Shown here: positions 51,806 through 63,883 of the stretch, piece by piece
How the letters are laid out: every line of letters begins with the position of its first letter
Position numbering within the stretch: the stretch's first letter is position 1
Source: Leptidea sinapis
Taxonomy: Eukaryota > Arthropoda > Insecta > Lepidoptera > Pieridae
Direction: 5' to 3'
DNA length: 64,000 nt
Assembly: GCF_905404315.1 (NCBI RefSeq)
Contig: NC_066276.1
Span: forward strand, 13,782,001 to 13,846,000
Notes under the pieces: model-generated
What the model was told of the DNA's origin: nothing
The model's database searches: none
Seen by the model: the letters and a program-made list of their open reading frames with translations, nothing else
Program-made: the position numbers and the translations under genes

Positions 51806-52655
51806 ATGCGATATTAAAAATTCAAAAATAGAAAAAAAATTTTTTTTGGGGTCCTAAGTTTGATGAGCCTCACTTTTCCCTATATATTATTATACTCTTT
51901 GGCTGTAGGTGATTTGTACTATTTTTAATAAATTTGAATGTAGTGTATGTACGGAAAAATGGTTAGAACTTTTTTGAGTTTATTTTTATATTATCTTCTA
52001 TTTTATGTATAAGGTGCGCCGGGGTTTGACAGGCATAAAAAAATCAAAATTCATTCTCTAACAGATTTTAAGTTCTAAAAAAATGCCAAAGTTTCATTAG
52101 AGTTCGTGATTTAAGAACATCACATCGTTCGCCTTCTAACGAGCGTTTATGAATTTTATAAATAATTTACAAGAAATGCTAAAAGTATAGAAAACCAGCA
52201 ATAGATGGCGCGTAGAAAAGATCGACATAATCGGGTATAGTTCATCTAGTTTTCAAAATTTTCGTTGATAGGTTTGTATTCTATAAAGAGTAAGATCGTC
52301 TGATTTGTTACATTTTTATTCTTCATATGGGGTACTTCGTTACAATATTATTCATGGGTCAATATTTAAGTCATTTTGTTTGTGCGCTAGGTAAGATGGT
52401 CAGGAGTGTATGACGATCTTCCCCTGATCACTTTGTCAGTGTGACGGATAGCAAAACAAATAGGTGATAAAATAAATATTTATTGTTACAAAAACAAACT
52501 AAACTGGAGTATTACAACATTATTAAATTATTACATAAATTTAAGTAATTTTGGTGTTGTTAATGTTAGTCTTTTTAACTTATTAATATGCTTTGGTAAA
52601 GGTATTTTTTTTTACAAACCATTACTAAAATACTGAATTTTTATTATGAGATCAT
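51806..52655. other. Intergenic AT-rich DNA
   Basis: No gene, RNA or clear repeat recognised. Confidence 0.4.
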
Positions 52656-52659
52656 TATA

Positions 52660-53435
52660 ACTGAACGTTAAACATAGAAAAGTTGAATAAGAATTTCAAT
52701 TCTGCACGTCTGCTGATGATGGGATTTGGCAATAATGTTATTATATCTTCATCATATATATAACTAAATATCGTCCACCTGAGGATAATAAAATAATTCA
52801 GTTTTTCTCTTTCTTCGCAAATATTTGACCAATGGTTTTCCATCATTATCAATTTTTATTATGTGTCCAACGAAATGTCTGACTGTCTTTTTAGTACAAA
52901 GTTTGGCTTTTACCCAGTTTTCTAAAGCTCTTATGGCTGCAGCATTTTCCACCGAAAGAAGTGGATCTTCATCAAAAATTATATTCACTGTTCATGTTTT
53001 GAATTATTTCAGACATCGACAGAAAAGAATCTTCACTCTCATTACAAATAGTATTTTCGTCATTACTCAAAGCTTGATATTCTTCAATATTAATATAATC
53101 CGATGCATCTGAATTATACAACGACATTGTCGTAGATTCATTGCTTGAGGAAGAAGAAGAACGAGTCATGTTCTTCTTCTTAATTATTTTCTTATTTTCC
53201 TTTCCCCTTTTTACTTTATTTTTCTTGCCCAGTTTTGCTTTATTCTTTGGTTTCATTTGTCTTTTCTTTTCAAGTTTTTCTTTGATCAATCTTTCACTCT
53301 CTCTTATCCGTTCTAGAACTTCTTCGTTTGTTATAACTTCTGCTCCGTAAGTAATACTCTTTCTCTTAATGTTTTCAGGTTTAAACTTGAATTTGCAGTA
53401 TATATATATCGAGACCATACCCCCCCCCCCCTCGT
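52660..53435 (-). pseudogene. C-terminal part of a pogo/Tigger-like transposase
   Basis: Minus-strand frames 52972-53440, 52764-52988 and 52655-52790 form one decayed protein end. In order: a Lys/Glu-rich segment, a poly-Ser/Glu/Asp linker, then H-F-V-G-H-I-I-K, L-V-K-Y-L-R-R, F-Y-Y-P-Q-V-D-D-I and I-I-T-L-L-P-N-P-I. This last series resembles a C-terminal module of insect pogo-like (DDE_1) transposases. The catalytic domain is absent. A C10-type run at 53421-53430 marks a boundary. Assignment by resemblance only. Confidence 0.45.
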
Positions 53436-53459
53436 TTTGCTCACAAAAACCAGAAACGG

Positions 53460-56150
53460 AAAAAATAAAATGAATAAACAAGTGTATACATAGGAACTCT
53501 AAATACAAAAACACTAAAAACACAAGAAAGATTATACGCACTAGAACATGTATTAAAGAACATAAAACGGGATATAATCGGCCTGAGCGAAATACGAAGA
53601 TCTGACGAGCAAATCGAAGAATACAATAAATATATATTCTATTACAAAAATAAAACCCCAGGCAGTTATGGAATTGGGTTCTTGATAAAAAAAATACATG
53701 AAAAACAACATCCAGGAATTCATTGGAATCTCAGACAGAATAGCAATACTCAACATTGACCTGTTTAGTAATAAGCAACCTATTTCTATAGTGCAAGTTT
53801 ATGCTCCAACAGAAAATGCAAAAGAAGAGACAAAAGACTATTTTTATAATAGTCTAAAACGAACTATGGAGTATATACACAAAACAGTGATAGTAATGGG
53901 AGACCTAAATAGTCTAATTGGTAAACGCAACAGCAATGAAAACAAATGCTTAGGCTTATTTACATCCGGAAAACGAAATTCAAACGGAGAGACACTAATT
54001 GAATTTGCTCAAGAATAAAACTTACGGATAATGAATAGTTTTTACAATAGGAAACTTCAACATAAGTGGTCATGGATTTCACCGAACGGAATTTTCAAAA
54101 ACGAAATAGTTTTTATACTTACTAACAATCCAAATATATTTTTGAATGTTAATACTATAAAACAGCTAGACTTCAACACTGATAATCGAATGGTGCGCGC
54201 CCAAATCAGAACTTGCAATAAAAAAACACTCAAGAAAACACTTAAAATCTGGCGGACAGCGACCAAATATACCTGTACCAGATAACATGTTAAAACAACA
54301 CTAAAAGAAAAAACAAACGCAATACAGAACGTACAAGAACAGTATGATGTTTTAGTTAAAGAATTAAAAAAAAAGCAGAAAAAACACTTAGCTCAAATAA
54401 CCTGATAAAGCATAAAATTGGAAAAGAAGCCCGTGACTTAATCCAAATATGAGAAATATATCCGAAATATGAGACAACAAAAACCAGTAAATAGACAAGA
54501 GATAGCAATTATAAGCAAACAAATAAACACATCCATTCGAAAACATAAAGAAAAGATAAGTATAGAAACCATTAAATACCACATAGAAACTACCGGAGGA
54601 GTTAAAAAAGCACAAAGAGAACTGCAAGACAAATTGGATACCAGAAATGAGCAAACACAAGAATATAAAGAATAAAACCAATCGACAGGATATATTAGAT
54701 ATAGCAACATACTTCTTCCAGAACTTGTACAAGGAAGACACGCTATATTCAATAAAACACCTTTTTTATACAGAAAGCGATTGACACACAAAAAAACCAA
54801 AAATCACCTGGAGAAGAAGGAATTTCAAATGAACTGCTTAAAGGGTTAAATAATGCTGTATTGGATAACTTAGTGAATCTGTTTAACGAAATTCTAAAGA
54901 AGGAACAATTACCCTTCCAGTGGGCAACATCAACAATAACTTTAATTCACAAAAAAGGTAAAAAAGACGATATTGGCAATTATAGACCCATTAACCTCAT
55001 GTCAAACCTTTACAAGATATTTTCAAAGATCTTATTGGATAGAATCATGAACGTGTTAGAGAACCAACCAAAGGAACAAGCTGGTTTTAGAAGCGGGTTT
55101 TCTACTATAGACCACATACATACAATAAAACAGGTCACCGAAAAATACAAAGAATATGGTCTACCCTATTATCTAACGTACGTTGACTATAACAAAGCAT
55201 TTGACTCTCTCAAACATGGACCGATATGGAAAGCATTAGCAGACAAAGGAGTACCAAAGAAATATATAAGAATAATTGCAAATGTCTATAAAAACATGAC
55301 AGTGAAAATAAACACTGAAAGGGCGGGAGATCAATTCCAAATTAAAAAAGGTGTAAGACAAGGAGATCCTCTTTCCCCCAAACTATTTTCGGCTACATTA
55401 AAACAAGTATTTCGCAAATTAAATTGGACAAAATATGGGATACGAATAAACGGGATGATGCTGAACCACCACTGATTCGCCGATGATCTGATAATAATTA
55501 CAGACAACCCAAGTCAACTGCTGGTCATGCTCAAAGAACTGGAATCAGAAAGCGAAAAGGTGGGCCTGCAGATGAATACAAAGAAGACCAAGCTGATGAG
55601 GAATAGTTCAAGATCACCGATTGAAGTAAACAGCGTAACAATAGACTACGTCGACGAATATACTTACCTCGGCCAGATAATCTCCCCTACGAATACTACC
55701 TCAAAGGAAATACATAACACAATAAATATAGCATGGAAACGTTACTGATCCCTAAAGGAGATTATGAAAAACCCGTCAATACCACTAAAACTCAAAAGTA
55801 TTGTTTACAACACCTGCATACTCCCAGCCATGACGTATGGTTGTAAAACATATGCACTAACCAACGATAATCTCAACAAATGGAAAACATGTCAACATAA
55901 CATAGAAAGAAATATACTAAGGATTAAGAAAAGCGATAGAATAAACTTTAAAAAAATACGAAAAAGGACAAACATTGCAGTCGTATCACAAACTAAACTC
56001 AAATGGCAATGGGCAGGACACCTAATACGAGGCAAACAAGAAAAATGGGCCAAAATAGTAACAGAATGGTATCCTAGAGAAGGAAAAAGACAGAGAGGGA
56101 GACTGAGTCGTAGATGGAGCGACAATTTAAAAGATGCCGCGTGCTAAACC
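53460..56150 (+). mobile_element. RTE-type LINE, nearly full length, inactivated
   Basis: Plus-strand endonuclease pieces at 53540-54285 (L-N-T-K-T-L-like start, V-M-G-D-L-N near 53900) and RT at 54861-55475. The RT has N-Y-R-P-I-N-L, Q-A-G-F-R, Y-V-D-Y-N-K-A-F-D and R-Q-G-D-P-L-S-P-K-L-F. The active-site box F-A-D-D follows immediately after a stop at 55474. The tail (55527-56147) has Y-L-G-Q-I, T-Y-G-C-K-T and W-Q-W-A-G-H. Stops at 54016, 55474 and 55748 and frame breaks inactivate it. Composition is strongly A-rich on this strand. Confidence 0.75.
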
Positions 56151-56759
56151 TGCATGACTTAACGCTAGTACGAAAGATGTTCTACTTACTAGCGGCGCTA
56201 TGAGCTTCATGCTACGATCGCCCTCTCTCTCTAAACAGGATTTACAATAAAACCCAATGACAACATAATTTTTTTTAATTGTCTAGTGCAACACAGACAT
56301 GCACGACGGCATTGCCGTGCCCCCATATAGGTAAGTACTACTCGGTTCTGGATTGCATGCTTGTTGTTTTCAAGTAAGCACAACGATAGGTTGACTGATT
56401 GCAGGCTTGCAGTTCTAGGCTTTGATGTTTGAGTTTACATTAAAAAAAAACAATTAGGTTACTTATTCAATGATCAAAACACGCTAGTGGATGGCGGTAC
56501 TTCTGCCTTTCCTATTTTGACAGTTGGTATAATGGTAATAGTACATGTGCCTATATCTAGGTAAAAAACTCTGTGATTATAATATGCTTTGCGGAGTTCT
56601 ATTGACTACAAGATTTTAGTTACTAGGTCATAAAATTGAAAAAAAAAGCTGAGTTGTGGAATTCTTCTTACAACATTTAGAATTGCATACAATCCGAACG
56701 TAGTGACCTAATCAATTATTGTTTTACTATGTCCATTCTATGATCATCTAAATGGTGGC
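56151..56759. other. Intergenic DNA between two LINEs
   Basis: No recognised content apart from short low-complexity tracts. Confidence 0.4.
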
Positions 56760-59560
56760 TTATATGCAGGCCTAAACTTCCCTAGCAATATTCTCCCACG
56801 GATGGTACTTTGCACGTAATGTCCGATGGTGGAATTCGGCCGCAGGAATCAACCCGAACAGCTCCTCTGAGCACTCCCCGTGATAAATGCGGTAGATGAT
56901 GCAGAGCACCCGCCCAGAGGTGAGAACAGTACTCCATGTGAGGCTGAATTTGCGCCTTATAAAGTTGCAGGCGGTGGCTTTTAGTGAAGTACTGTCTCGC
57001 CTTACTGAGTACACCAAGCTTTTTAGAGGCCAGTTTGGCCTTCTCTTCCAAGTGAACACGGAACTGAACGTCGCTCGATATATCGACGCCAAGTATGCCA
57101 ATACAGGCTGTGGCAGTTAGAGGAGTGATCTCGAGTGGAGGGGATACGACAAAGGGAGACTTATTAGTGGTGAACGCACAAACTTGTGTCTTTTTGGGGT
57201 TGAATTGGACTCAATTTTGTCGGCCCCATTCCGAGACTTGCAAAGCAGTCTCGACTTCAGACACAAGTTTGTTCCAGTTCTCGTCGACGCTATCCCGGGA
57301 CATGTTGGCACGGCCGGTGTAGGAAGCATACCCCGTGCTGTCGTCTGCATAGCAATGAATATTGCTGATTTGCAGCATATCATTGATATGCAGAAGAAAC
57401 AGCGTAGGGGATAGCACACAGCCTTTATGCGTTTTAAGTCGGAGCATGCACCGTTGATAACAACCTTGATGCTCAGATCAGCCAAAAAGCTAGTGACCCA
57501 TTTGCACAACTTCTCGGGAAGCCCATAGGATGGCAGTTTCGCTATAAGCGCTTTATGCCACACCCGATCAAAGGCCTTCGCTATGTCCAAACTCACCGCC
57601 AACGCCTCTCCCTTCGACTCAACCGCTTGCGCCCATTTATGGGTGAGGTACGCAAGAAGATCACCAGCTGAGCGACCCTGACGGAAACCGTACTGGCAGT
57701 CGCTGATCAGCTGGTGCCCCTCTAGGTATCCCAAGAGCTGGCGGTTGATGATCGACTCCATTACTTTGGAGAAAATGGAGGTAATGGCAATGGGGCGGTA
57801 GTTGGACGGATCTGAGCGTACACCTTTCTTAGGGATCGGGTGCACTAAAGCCGCCTTCCATAATTTCGGGACTACGCCTGATGAGTAGGAGAGCCGGAAA
57901 AGACGGGTAAGGACCGGCGCCAGTTTCGGAGCACATGTCCGCAGCACTATCGGGGGAATGCCATCGGGCCCGCTCGATTTGTGAATGTCCAAGGTGAGAA
58001 GCGCCTTAAGCACGGCACCATGCCGGATTTCTACCTCCGGCATATATGAATCGCACCGCGGAATATGCGGTGGTGGTGCACCTTGGTCATCCAGAGTCGA
58101 GTTGGACGCGAAGAGGGAGCCCAGGAGATCAGCTTTCTCTTTCGCGTCATAGGCCAGCGAGTCATCATCCCTGTGCAGTGGCGGAATGGCTGGCTGGCAG
58201 AAGTTTCCTTGGACAGCCTTGGCGAGCGACCAGAACGCACGAGCTCCCGAGGGAAGGCGTGCAAGTCTCTCGCCAATTCTGCCAATGTGCTTCGACTTCG
58301 CGTCAGCAATAACTCTTTTGAAGGACCTGGAGGCATGATTGAAGTGTTTTTTAAGTTCGCTGGAATTCACATCCGTAGATACCACCGCATTGACCCAAGC
58401 CTGATAGCACTCCTGCTTTCGGCGAGAGGCCATTTTGCAGGAGCGGTCAAACCATGGTTGGGACCTGCCACCGATAGGCACAGAGGAGGATGGAATGAAG
58501 AGTTCCATACCTTGCAGTACCACATCAGCAACAGCATCAGCAGCGGCATCTGGATCTCCCAGCGAAAAACAGATCTGCCTCCACGGGTAGGATGCAAAAA
58601 AGCACCGCATCTCGTCCCACTCTGCTGACCTATAGTGCCACACGCGGCGACAGCCTAAGAAGCGGGGCCATGTTGGGCGCGTGATCGGCACGGTGCTCCG
58701 GATCATGCAGTGGTCCGACGATCCCAGAGGAGGGTCAACGGAAACTAGGTAGCCGTCCGGATGTGAGGTCAACAGAAGGTCCAACAGTGAAGGTGTATGA
58801 TCTTGCACATCTGGGATTCGCGTTGGCGCAATAACCAGTTGCGTCAGACCATATGCTAAGGCGAAGTCGTGAACAGATCTCCCTGCATGATCGGTGGTAC
58901 CTCAGCCTAGCCATTCGGCGTGGTGGGCGTTAAAATCGCCAAGAAACACGATCTCTGCAGTGGGGATCTGCTCCAACACGGAATCTGTAGCCATTTGGAT
59001 GTGTGCGAGGAGCCGGTCAGTCTCTGCGTTACCGCTATGGGACCTATACAAGCATGCGTAGATTCGCGGAGGTTCATCGCAGGCTACACGCAGCCAGATG
59101 ATGGATAGGTCCTGTCCTTCAAGAAAACTCAGGCGTCAAGAACAGACATCCTCCCTGACGTAAACGCACACGCCAGCCCGTGGTATAAAGGAGTGTTCCA
59201 AATTATACCCCGGGTAGGAAAGGTAAGATGAATCAGCCAGGGAGGATATCTGTGTCTCGGTTAAGAAGAGCAGGGCCGGCTTCGCCGTCTCCAGGTGAAA
59301 GTGGACGGCATTTAAATTTGAGCGAAGCCCCCTGATGTTGCAAAAGTCCACAGCGAGTGTGGAGGAGGGTGGTTTGAGCCTCCTGCTCTGTTTGCCCCGA
59401 GTCAGCGCAGATTTGCCCCCTCCAGAATACGCGTGGCAGCCTGAGCAACCACTGTTAGGTACAGGCCCTAATTGTGGACGCCCAGGGACGAATTCTCCAG
59501 GGCTGCATAGCCTGGTACCGTCCTGGAGTAGTCTCATTTTTTGCAACATCTGAAAAAGAA
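56760..59560 (-). mobile_element. Jockey-like LINE, longest copy of the family in the window
   Basis: Minus-strand ORF2. The endonuclease N-terminus is at 59136-59549 (F-C-N-I-R-G-L, L-T-E-T-Q), its middle broken near 58809-59135. The long open stretch 57117-58808 holds the endonuclease end (G-S-S-D-H) and RT with K-S-S-G-P-D-G-I-P, N-Y-R-P-I-A, L-D-I-A-K-A-F-D. A frameshift near 57440 moves the C-Y-A-D-D box to another frame (57211-57447). The C-terminal part lies in 56772-57101. No ORF1 is seen on the right, so it is 5' truncated near 59560. The same 3' region seeds six shorter copies in the window. Confidence 0.75.
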
Positions 59561-59965
59561 TACCAAAGACTGTCTAAACCGAAACTACGACACAACGCAA
59601 AAAAATCTATTAATTATGTAAATTGTTTTTTTCTTTGAAACAACTATAACTTATCCCCAGTTTAAACTAGTTAGACTTGGCTTATGTCCATCTTAAAATT
59701 ATATTTATTCGTACATTTATTCAATTTTTTTTTTTTTATTAAAACGTAAAACTTTTTCAACATTTCTGTGAATTTTTATTTACTTATTTCATGACTTTTT
59801 CATGAACACTTTCCGACTGAGCTAGGTCAGTCGGAAAGTGTTTTTTTTAATTTTTGATTCCTTTTTTATGTATTAAAAAACTTACCATAACACATTTGTC
59901 TGATTTTTTAATTAACCATTTAAATGTATGATCTGTGTTTTATTTACGTACTTACCCGTTCAGAG
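59561..59965. other. Intergenic AT-rich DNA
   Basis: Contains the inverted repeat ACACTTTCCGACTGAGCTAG (59807 onward) and its complement ending near 59841, forming a short hairpin of about 16-bp arms. Otherwise nothing recognised. Confidence 0.4.
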
Positions 59966-60345
59966 GTTGTAATTTTTTTTCGCTATTTTCTTGAAAATTG
60001 TGTATATATAAGATTAGTAGCACTATAAACATGGACCAAATCTCTATCACTATGATTTATAAAAATTGGTTAGGTTAGGTTATGTTAGAACAGTTAAAAC
60101 AACGCACGAGCCGAGCGTAGCGTGCTGCGGCAACGGCCGGCGAGTGCCAGAACCAAATTGTAGGCGTTTCCCCCCATTGACAAATTAGGGAGGGGGGAGG
60201 GTAAACTTTTATTTTGGTTTTTCTTGAAAACTGTGTATTACGTTGTAATAAGAGTGGTAGCACTATAATCGTGGACCAAAGCTCTATCAACTACAATTCA
60301 TTAAAATTGGTTAGGTTAAGTTATGTTAGAACAGTAAATTTTCAT
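59966..60345. repeat. Two-unit dispersed/tandem repeat with TTAGG-like motif
   Basis: A module with TAGCACTATAA..TGGACCAAA..CTCTATCA followed by AATTGGTTAGGTTAGGTTAT occurs at about 59985-60100. It recurs, diverged, at about 60258-60340 (spacing about 235 bp). Between them lies the GC-rich segment GCACGAGCCGAGCGTAGCGT shared with the MITE at 51522-51805. The nature of the element is unknown. Confidence 0.6.
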
Positions 60346-60905
60346 TCAATGATGTCTTTTTTCTCTCTAATCCGATAATCGGACGACTAATTAAATTCAT
60401 TCGTCCACTTGCCGGACGAATAGCAACAGCCTAAAATAAAATTATTCGTCCGACTTCTGTACGAATAAAAATAAATTATTTGTCCAGTACCCGTATCAAT
60501 AGACTCAGCCTAAAAATTATGGATTGATTACATCCCTAATTTTTTTATATTGGCAGCTTTGATATTACGTCATTAGTTGATTAAAGTTGTTATCAAGATT
60601 TAGTACCTTACAATTTGTATTTTTTAAGCGACATTTCTCATTATTTTCTATGGCACTCCCGTCTCTTGAACGTAGTTTTTTAATTCTTTGTCTGTGGGCT
60701 TAATTCTCTTTGTACATTCGCTGATATTTATTATAAATAAATTCTTAGTGGACTATGAGATTTGAGTAAATTTAATACATAAATACTATGGTTTTGTATT
60801 TTAGATGTAGTGTGTATCATCATAGCCTATAAAAATATATTTTAGCCTTTTAAAATATATAATATTCAAAGAACAGTAGTGGCTAGAAGAATTGGAGTTT
60901 GCTCG
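60346..60905 (+). promoter_or_regulatory. Upstream region of RSRC1
   Basis: Presumed promoter and 5' UTR. A repeated pattern of ATTCGTCC/GGACGAAT occurs at 60385-60490. No clear core promoter element. 5' UTR length is unknown. Confidence 0.3.
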
Positions 60906-63695
60906 ATGCCCCGTGAAAGGGTTAGATACCGCGATCGAAGAAGTTCGTCCTACAGTTCGGATTCCTCCTATGATCGTAAAAAATTGAAAAGCAAACATAA
61001 ACGACGTTCCCGCTCTAAGTCTAGCTCCCACAGAAGAAAACGATCTAGTTCTAGATCTAAAGTAAGGCGAAGGAGCCATTCTAGAAGTGCATCGAGAGAA
61101 CAACATGAAAGTAAGCATCACCGTTCTTCATCAAAGTCTCAATCTAAAAGATCAAAATTTTCACGAGACAGGTCAAGATCAACTTCTCGTGATATCAAAT
61201 ACCATAAATCTACCAAAAAGCGTAGTAGATCGAATTCTTTTGATATAGGTATGTTTTGGAATTGAGCTAATTAATTATTTAAATTTTTAATGTCACAAAA
61301 TTTGCTTTATTCTTAGCTTATAAAATAATTTAACATTTCAGAACCTCAATTTAAAAATAATCTTGATAGTACTAATAATAAAGCAGAAAAATCTGCAAGA
61401 GCAGCAGAAGCAGTGGGCCTCTCAATGACAAAAATACCAACATTTAACTGTCAGGATGTTGATGAGAAGGAAGACACTCCAACCATACATGACAGGAATA
61501 TCCTAGATGAGATTAACAGTGAAAAATTCATTCCAAAATCTTTTAGTTCTTCAAAAAATAAGAAAGAAACACAAAATATTGTGATAGATCTAAATTTGGA
61601 GACTATCAAAGTTCCTGAAACTGAAGTGAAATTAAAAAAAGATGAATGTATAATAAACTTTGATGTAAGTTCGCCTCACCATTTTGTTCCTTTGTTTTAT
61701 TAAGTGAAGAATAACTGACACTTTCAAGTTTTAAAAAACAAGTAAGACAAAATAAGCATTCTATGGAGCCACATTTATCCATGTCCATCTTGAAGCAAAG
61801 AGAGCAACTGAACAGTGCCTAAGGCGTAAGACGGGTGTAGCTTTGTGGAGACCTGGGTGTAGTTTTGTGGAGACCTGGGTGTAGTTTTGTGGAGACCCCT
61901 TACAATGTATGTCAGCTGTTGACTTCTCTGGTTGTGTTGCTCCCCCGGCCAAGTCAAACTTAGTTACTGTAGATTTTAACAGGCCAATGTTCATTCAAAG
62001 CTTGTACAGTATTTTTCTAGTATGGCAATCTTACATTTCTGCAACATACAAACAAAAATAACTACATAGCAATTTAGCCAAAGAACTTAATGAGCTGCTC
62101 TAGTTGTAGTACTCTAAACTATTCAGCACTACAATGTGAGAAGAGCAAATAGTTGTTATCCATTTAATACATGGGTATCACTTCTTCTACTCATAATATT
62201 AATAAGGTTGATTTTCAAATTTATATCCAGCAAAATTTTAACAAAATTGATTTTTTTTCCTTGCTGTCTGTGAAACCTGTTGCTGTTCATGGTTCGTGGA
62301 TCATTTGAATATATTAACCCGTTCAATTAAAATAATTGCTAGTAGATTCATTGTTATAGATCCCAAAAAATGGAAATGGAAAAAAGGAATCCACTCCGAA
62401 AAATGCTGTTTGATACTCTATTTCATGTTCTTGTGAGACACTGAAATATCAAGAAGAACATTTGTTTTGCTATGAATAACAGGTAGCAGTAATAATATAT
62501 TATAATAAACCTAAATGAAAACTCCTAAAAATAATAATAATATCATCCACATAAACTAAAGCTTGTGTTTTAACAACTAACTGTGTGTTCCTTTACACAA
62601 GTGTTGTGTTAACAAAAAAATCAAGGCACTTCGCCTTATTATGCTGTGTGTGTTCAGGATAGTGAGGTAGTTATGTAGCATGTTGCAAATTGCTCAACAC
62701 AGTACTTTGCAGTTTAGATAACATTACACTTATTTAAGATTTTTGATCTATATTATAATAGTAATTATTGAATTGAATTCACAAATTACATAGTGATTGG
62801 AAAGTAACTAATAATTTTCAAATTTATTATAAATAACTACAAACATTTATATGATTATTAAATTTTAGGGTAGACTATAATAATCAAACAAATAATAATT
62901 TTACCCTTTCTTCTTTCCCTTCTGTTTGGACTCACTCTCTCCTCATACATTGTTCTTTTCCTATTATTCTCATTTTGCCAGTAAGAATATTTGAATTAAT
63001 AAGTTTTGACATGACAACAATATGATTTAACAAATATTCCAAAATATAAATAACTAGTAACATTATGTAATAGTCCAAACTTTAACAAGATCAAATCTAT
63101 CAATATACAAAATATAAATAATTTATAATATTATTCTACCTAATCTGATGTTTATTTGATCATTTATATTCCACAATATACCTACTGCTTTAGTGTTTTT
63201 GGCATAGCTCATAGAGTAATTGATATTTGATGTAATTGTAAGGTGCCTTATGGTTTTTATTTTGTTTCATGTCTCTAATTTTGTAGTGAAAATAAAATTA
63301 ACTAATAACAGTAATACAAATATTTTTATGAATTGTAAATAATATGTTTTGATACACAAAAGAAAGGAACACATTTTTTTTTGTAAAATAACCTATTTAA
63401 ACAGTCCTAAAAGTGGAGAAAACAAAAACTCTCGATGAACATTTCACTTTCTGAGGTTATCAGTGAATTTAGCACTTATTGTCATTCTGCTTATGATTAT
63501 GGACGGATGTAATATCTTACTATTAGTGTTAATGCTCCTGATATATACATAGCTTTTTTATTTATTAGTATTAAATAATCCCAGTAAATAAAGTGTTTGT
63601 TTTAGATGTTACCAAGCCCGGAAGAACTCAAAGAAATGTGGATCAAGAAACTTTATCAATTCAGAAAGAAAATGCTTAAGGGAGATATATCATGA
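60906..63695 (+). CDS. RSRC1: Serine/arginine-related protein 53 (RSRC1-like)
   Basis: Nuclear SR-related protein acting in 3' splice-site choice. Exons 60906-61248, 61342-61664 and 63606-63695, GT-AG, phases 1 and 0, total 251 residues. The start is the ATG at 60906 (M-P-R-E-R-V); frame is open further upstream but without another ATG. Residues 10-115 are an RS domain rich in Ser-Arg. The conserved part in exon 2 includes I-N-S-E-K-F-I-P-K-S-F-S-S-S, matching a similar motif in human RSRC1. The last exon holds M-W-I-K-K-L-Y-Q-F-R-K-K-M-L, aligned with the human C-terminus. It is shorter than human RSRC1 (334 residues). Intron 2 is 1.9 kb. AATAAA at 63726-63731. Confidence 0.8.
61833..61898. 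repeat. 22-bp minisatellite, three units, in RSRC1 intron 2
   Basis: GGGTGTAGTTTTGTGGAGACCT-type unit repeated at 61833-61854, 61855-61876 and 61877-61898. Only single substitutions separate the units. Confidence 0.9.
61899..63605. other. RSRC1 intron 2, remainder
   Basis: AT-rich intron sequence. No coding similarity or clear transposon recognised. The acceptor of exon 3 is TTTGTTTTAG at 63605. Confidence 0.45.
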
Positions 63696-63725
63696 TGAAT
63701 ATTGAAATAATCTGTTTAAGTTCAT

Positions 63726-63758
63726 AATAAATAAGTTGAAATGAGAATAATTTTTATT
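63726..63758. terminator. Convergent polyadenylation signals (RSRC1 / Tim13)
   Basis: AATAAA at 63726-63731 on the plus strand serves RSRC1. TTTATT at 63753-63758 is AATAAA on the minus strand and suits Tim13, whose stop is at 63884. The two signals are about 20 bp apart. Confidence 0.55.
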
Positions 63759-63883
63759 TAACACAACAAGAGACAGCCACAAATCACAATTTATATCATC
63801 CTTTGCTAAGATAACTATCTATATTTTTTATTAAATGTACACAACACTGTAATGGCTTAGTTTAAAAAACTTTTGAATATTTT

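Noticed and set aside
60062..60178. Interstitial telomere sequence
   Set aside because: Only two to three TTAGG-like units are present and they belong to a longer dispersed module, not to a telomeric tract.
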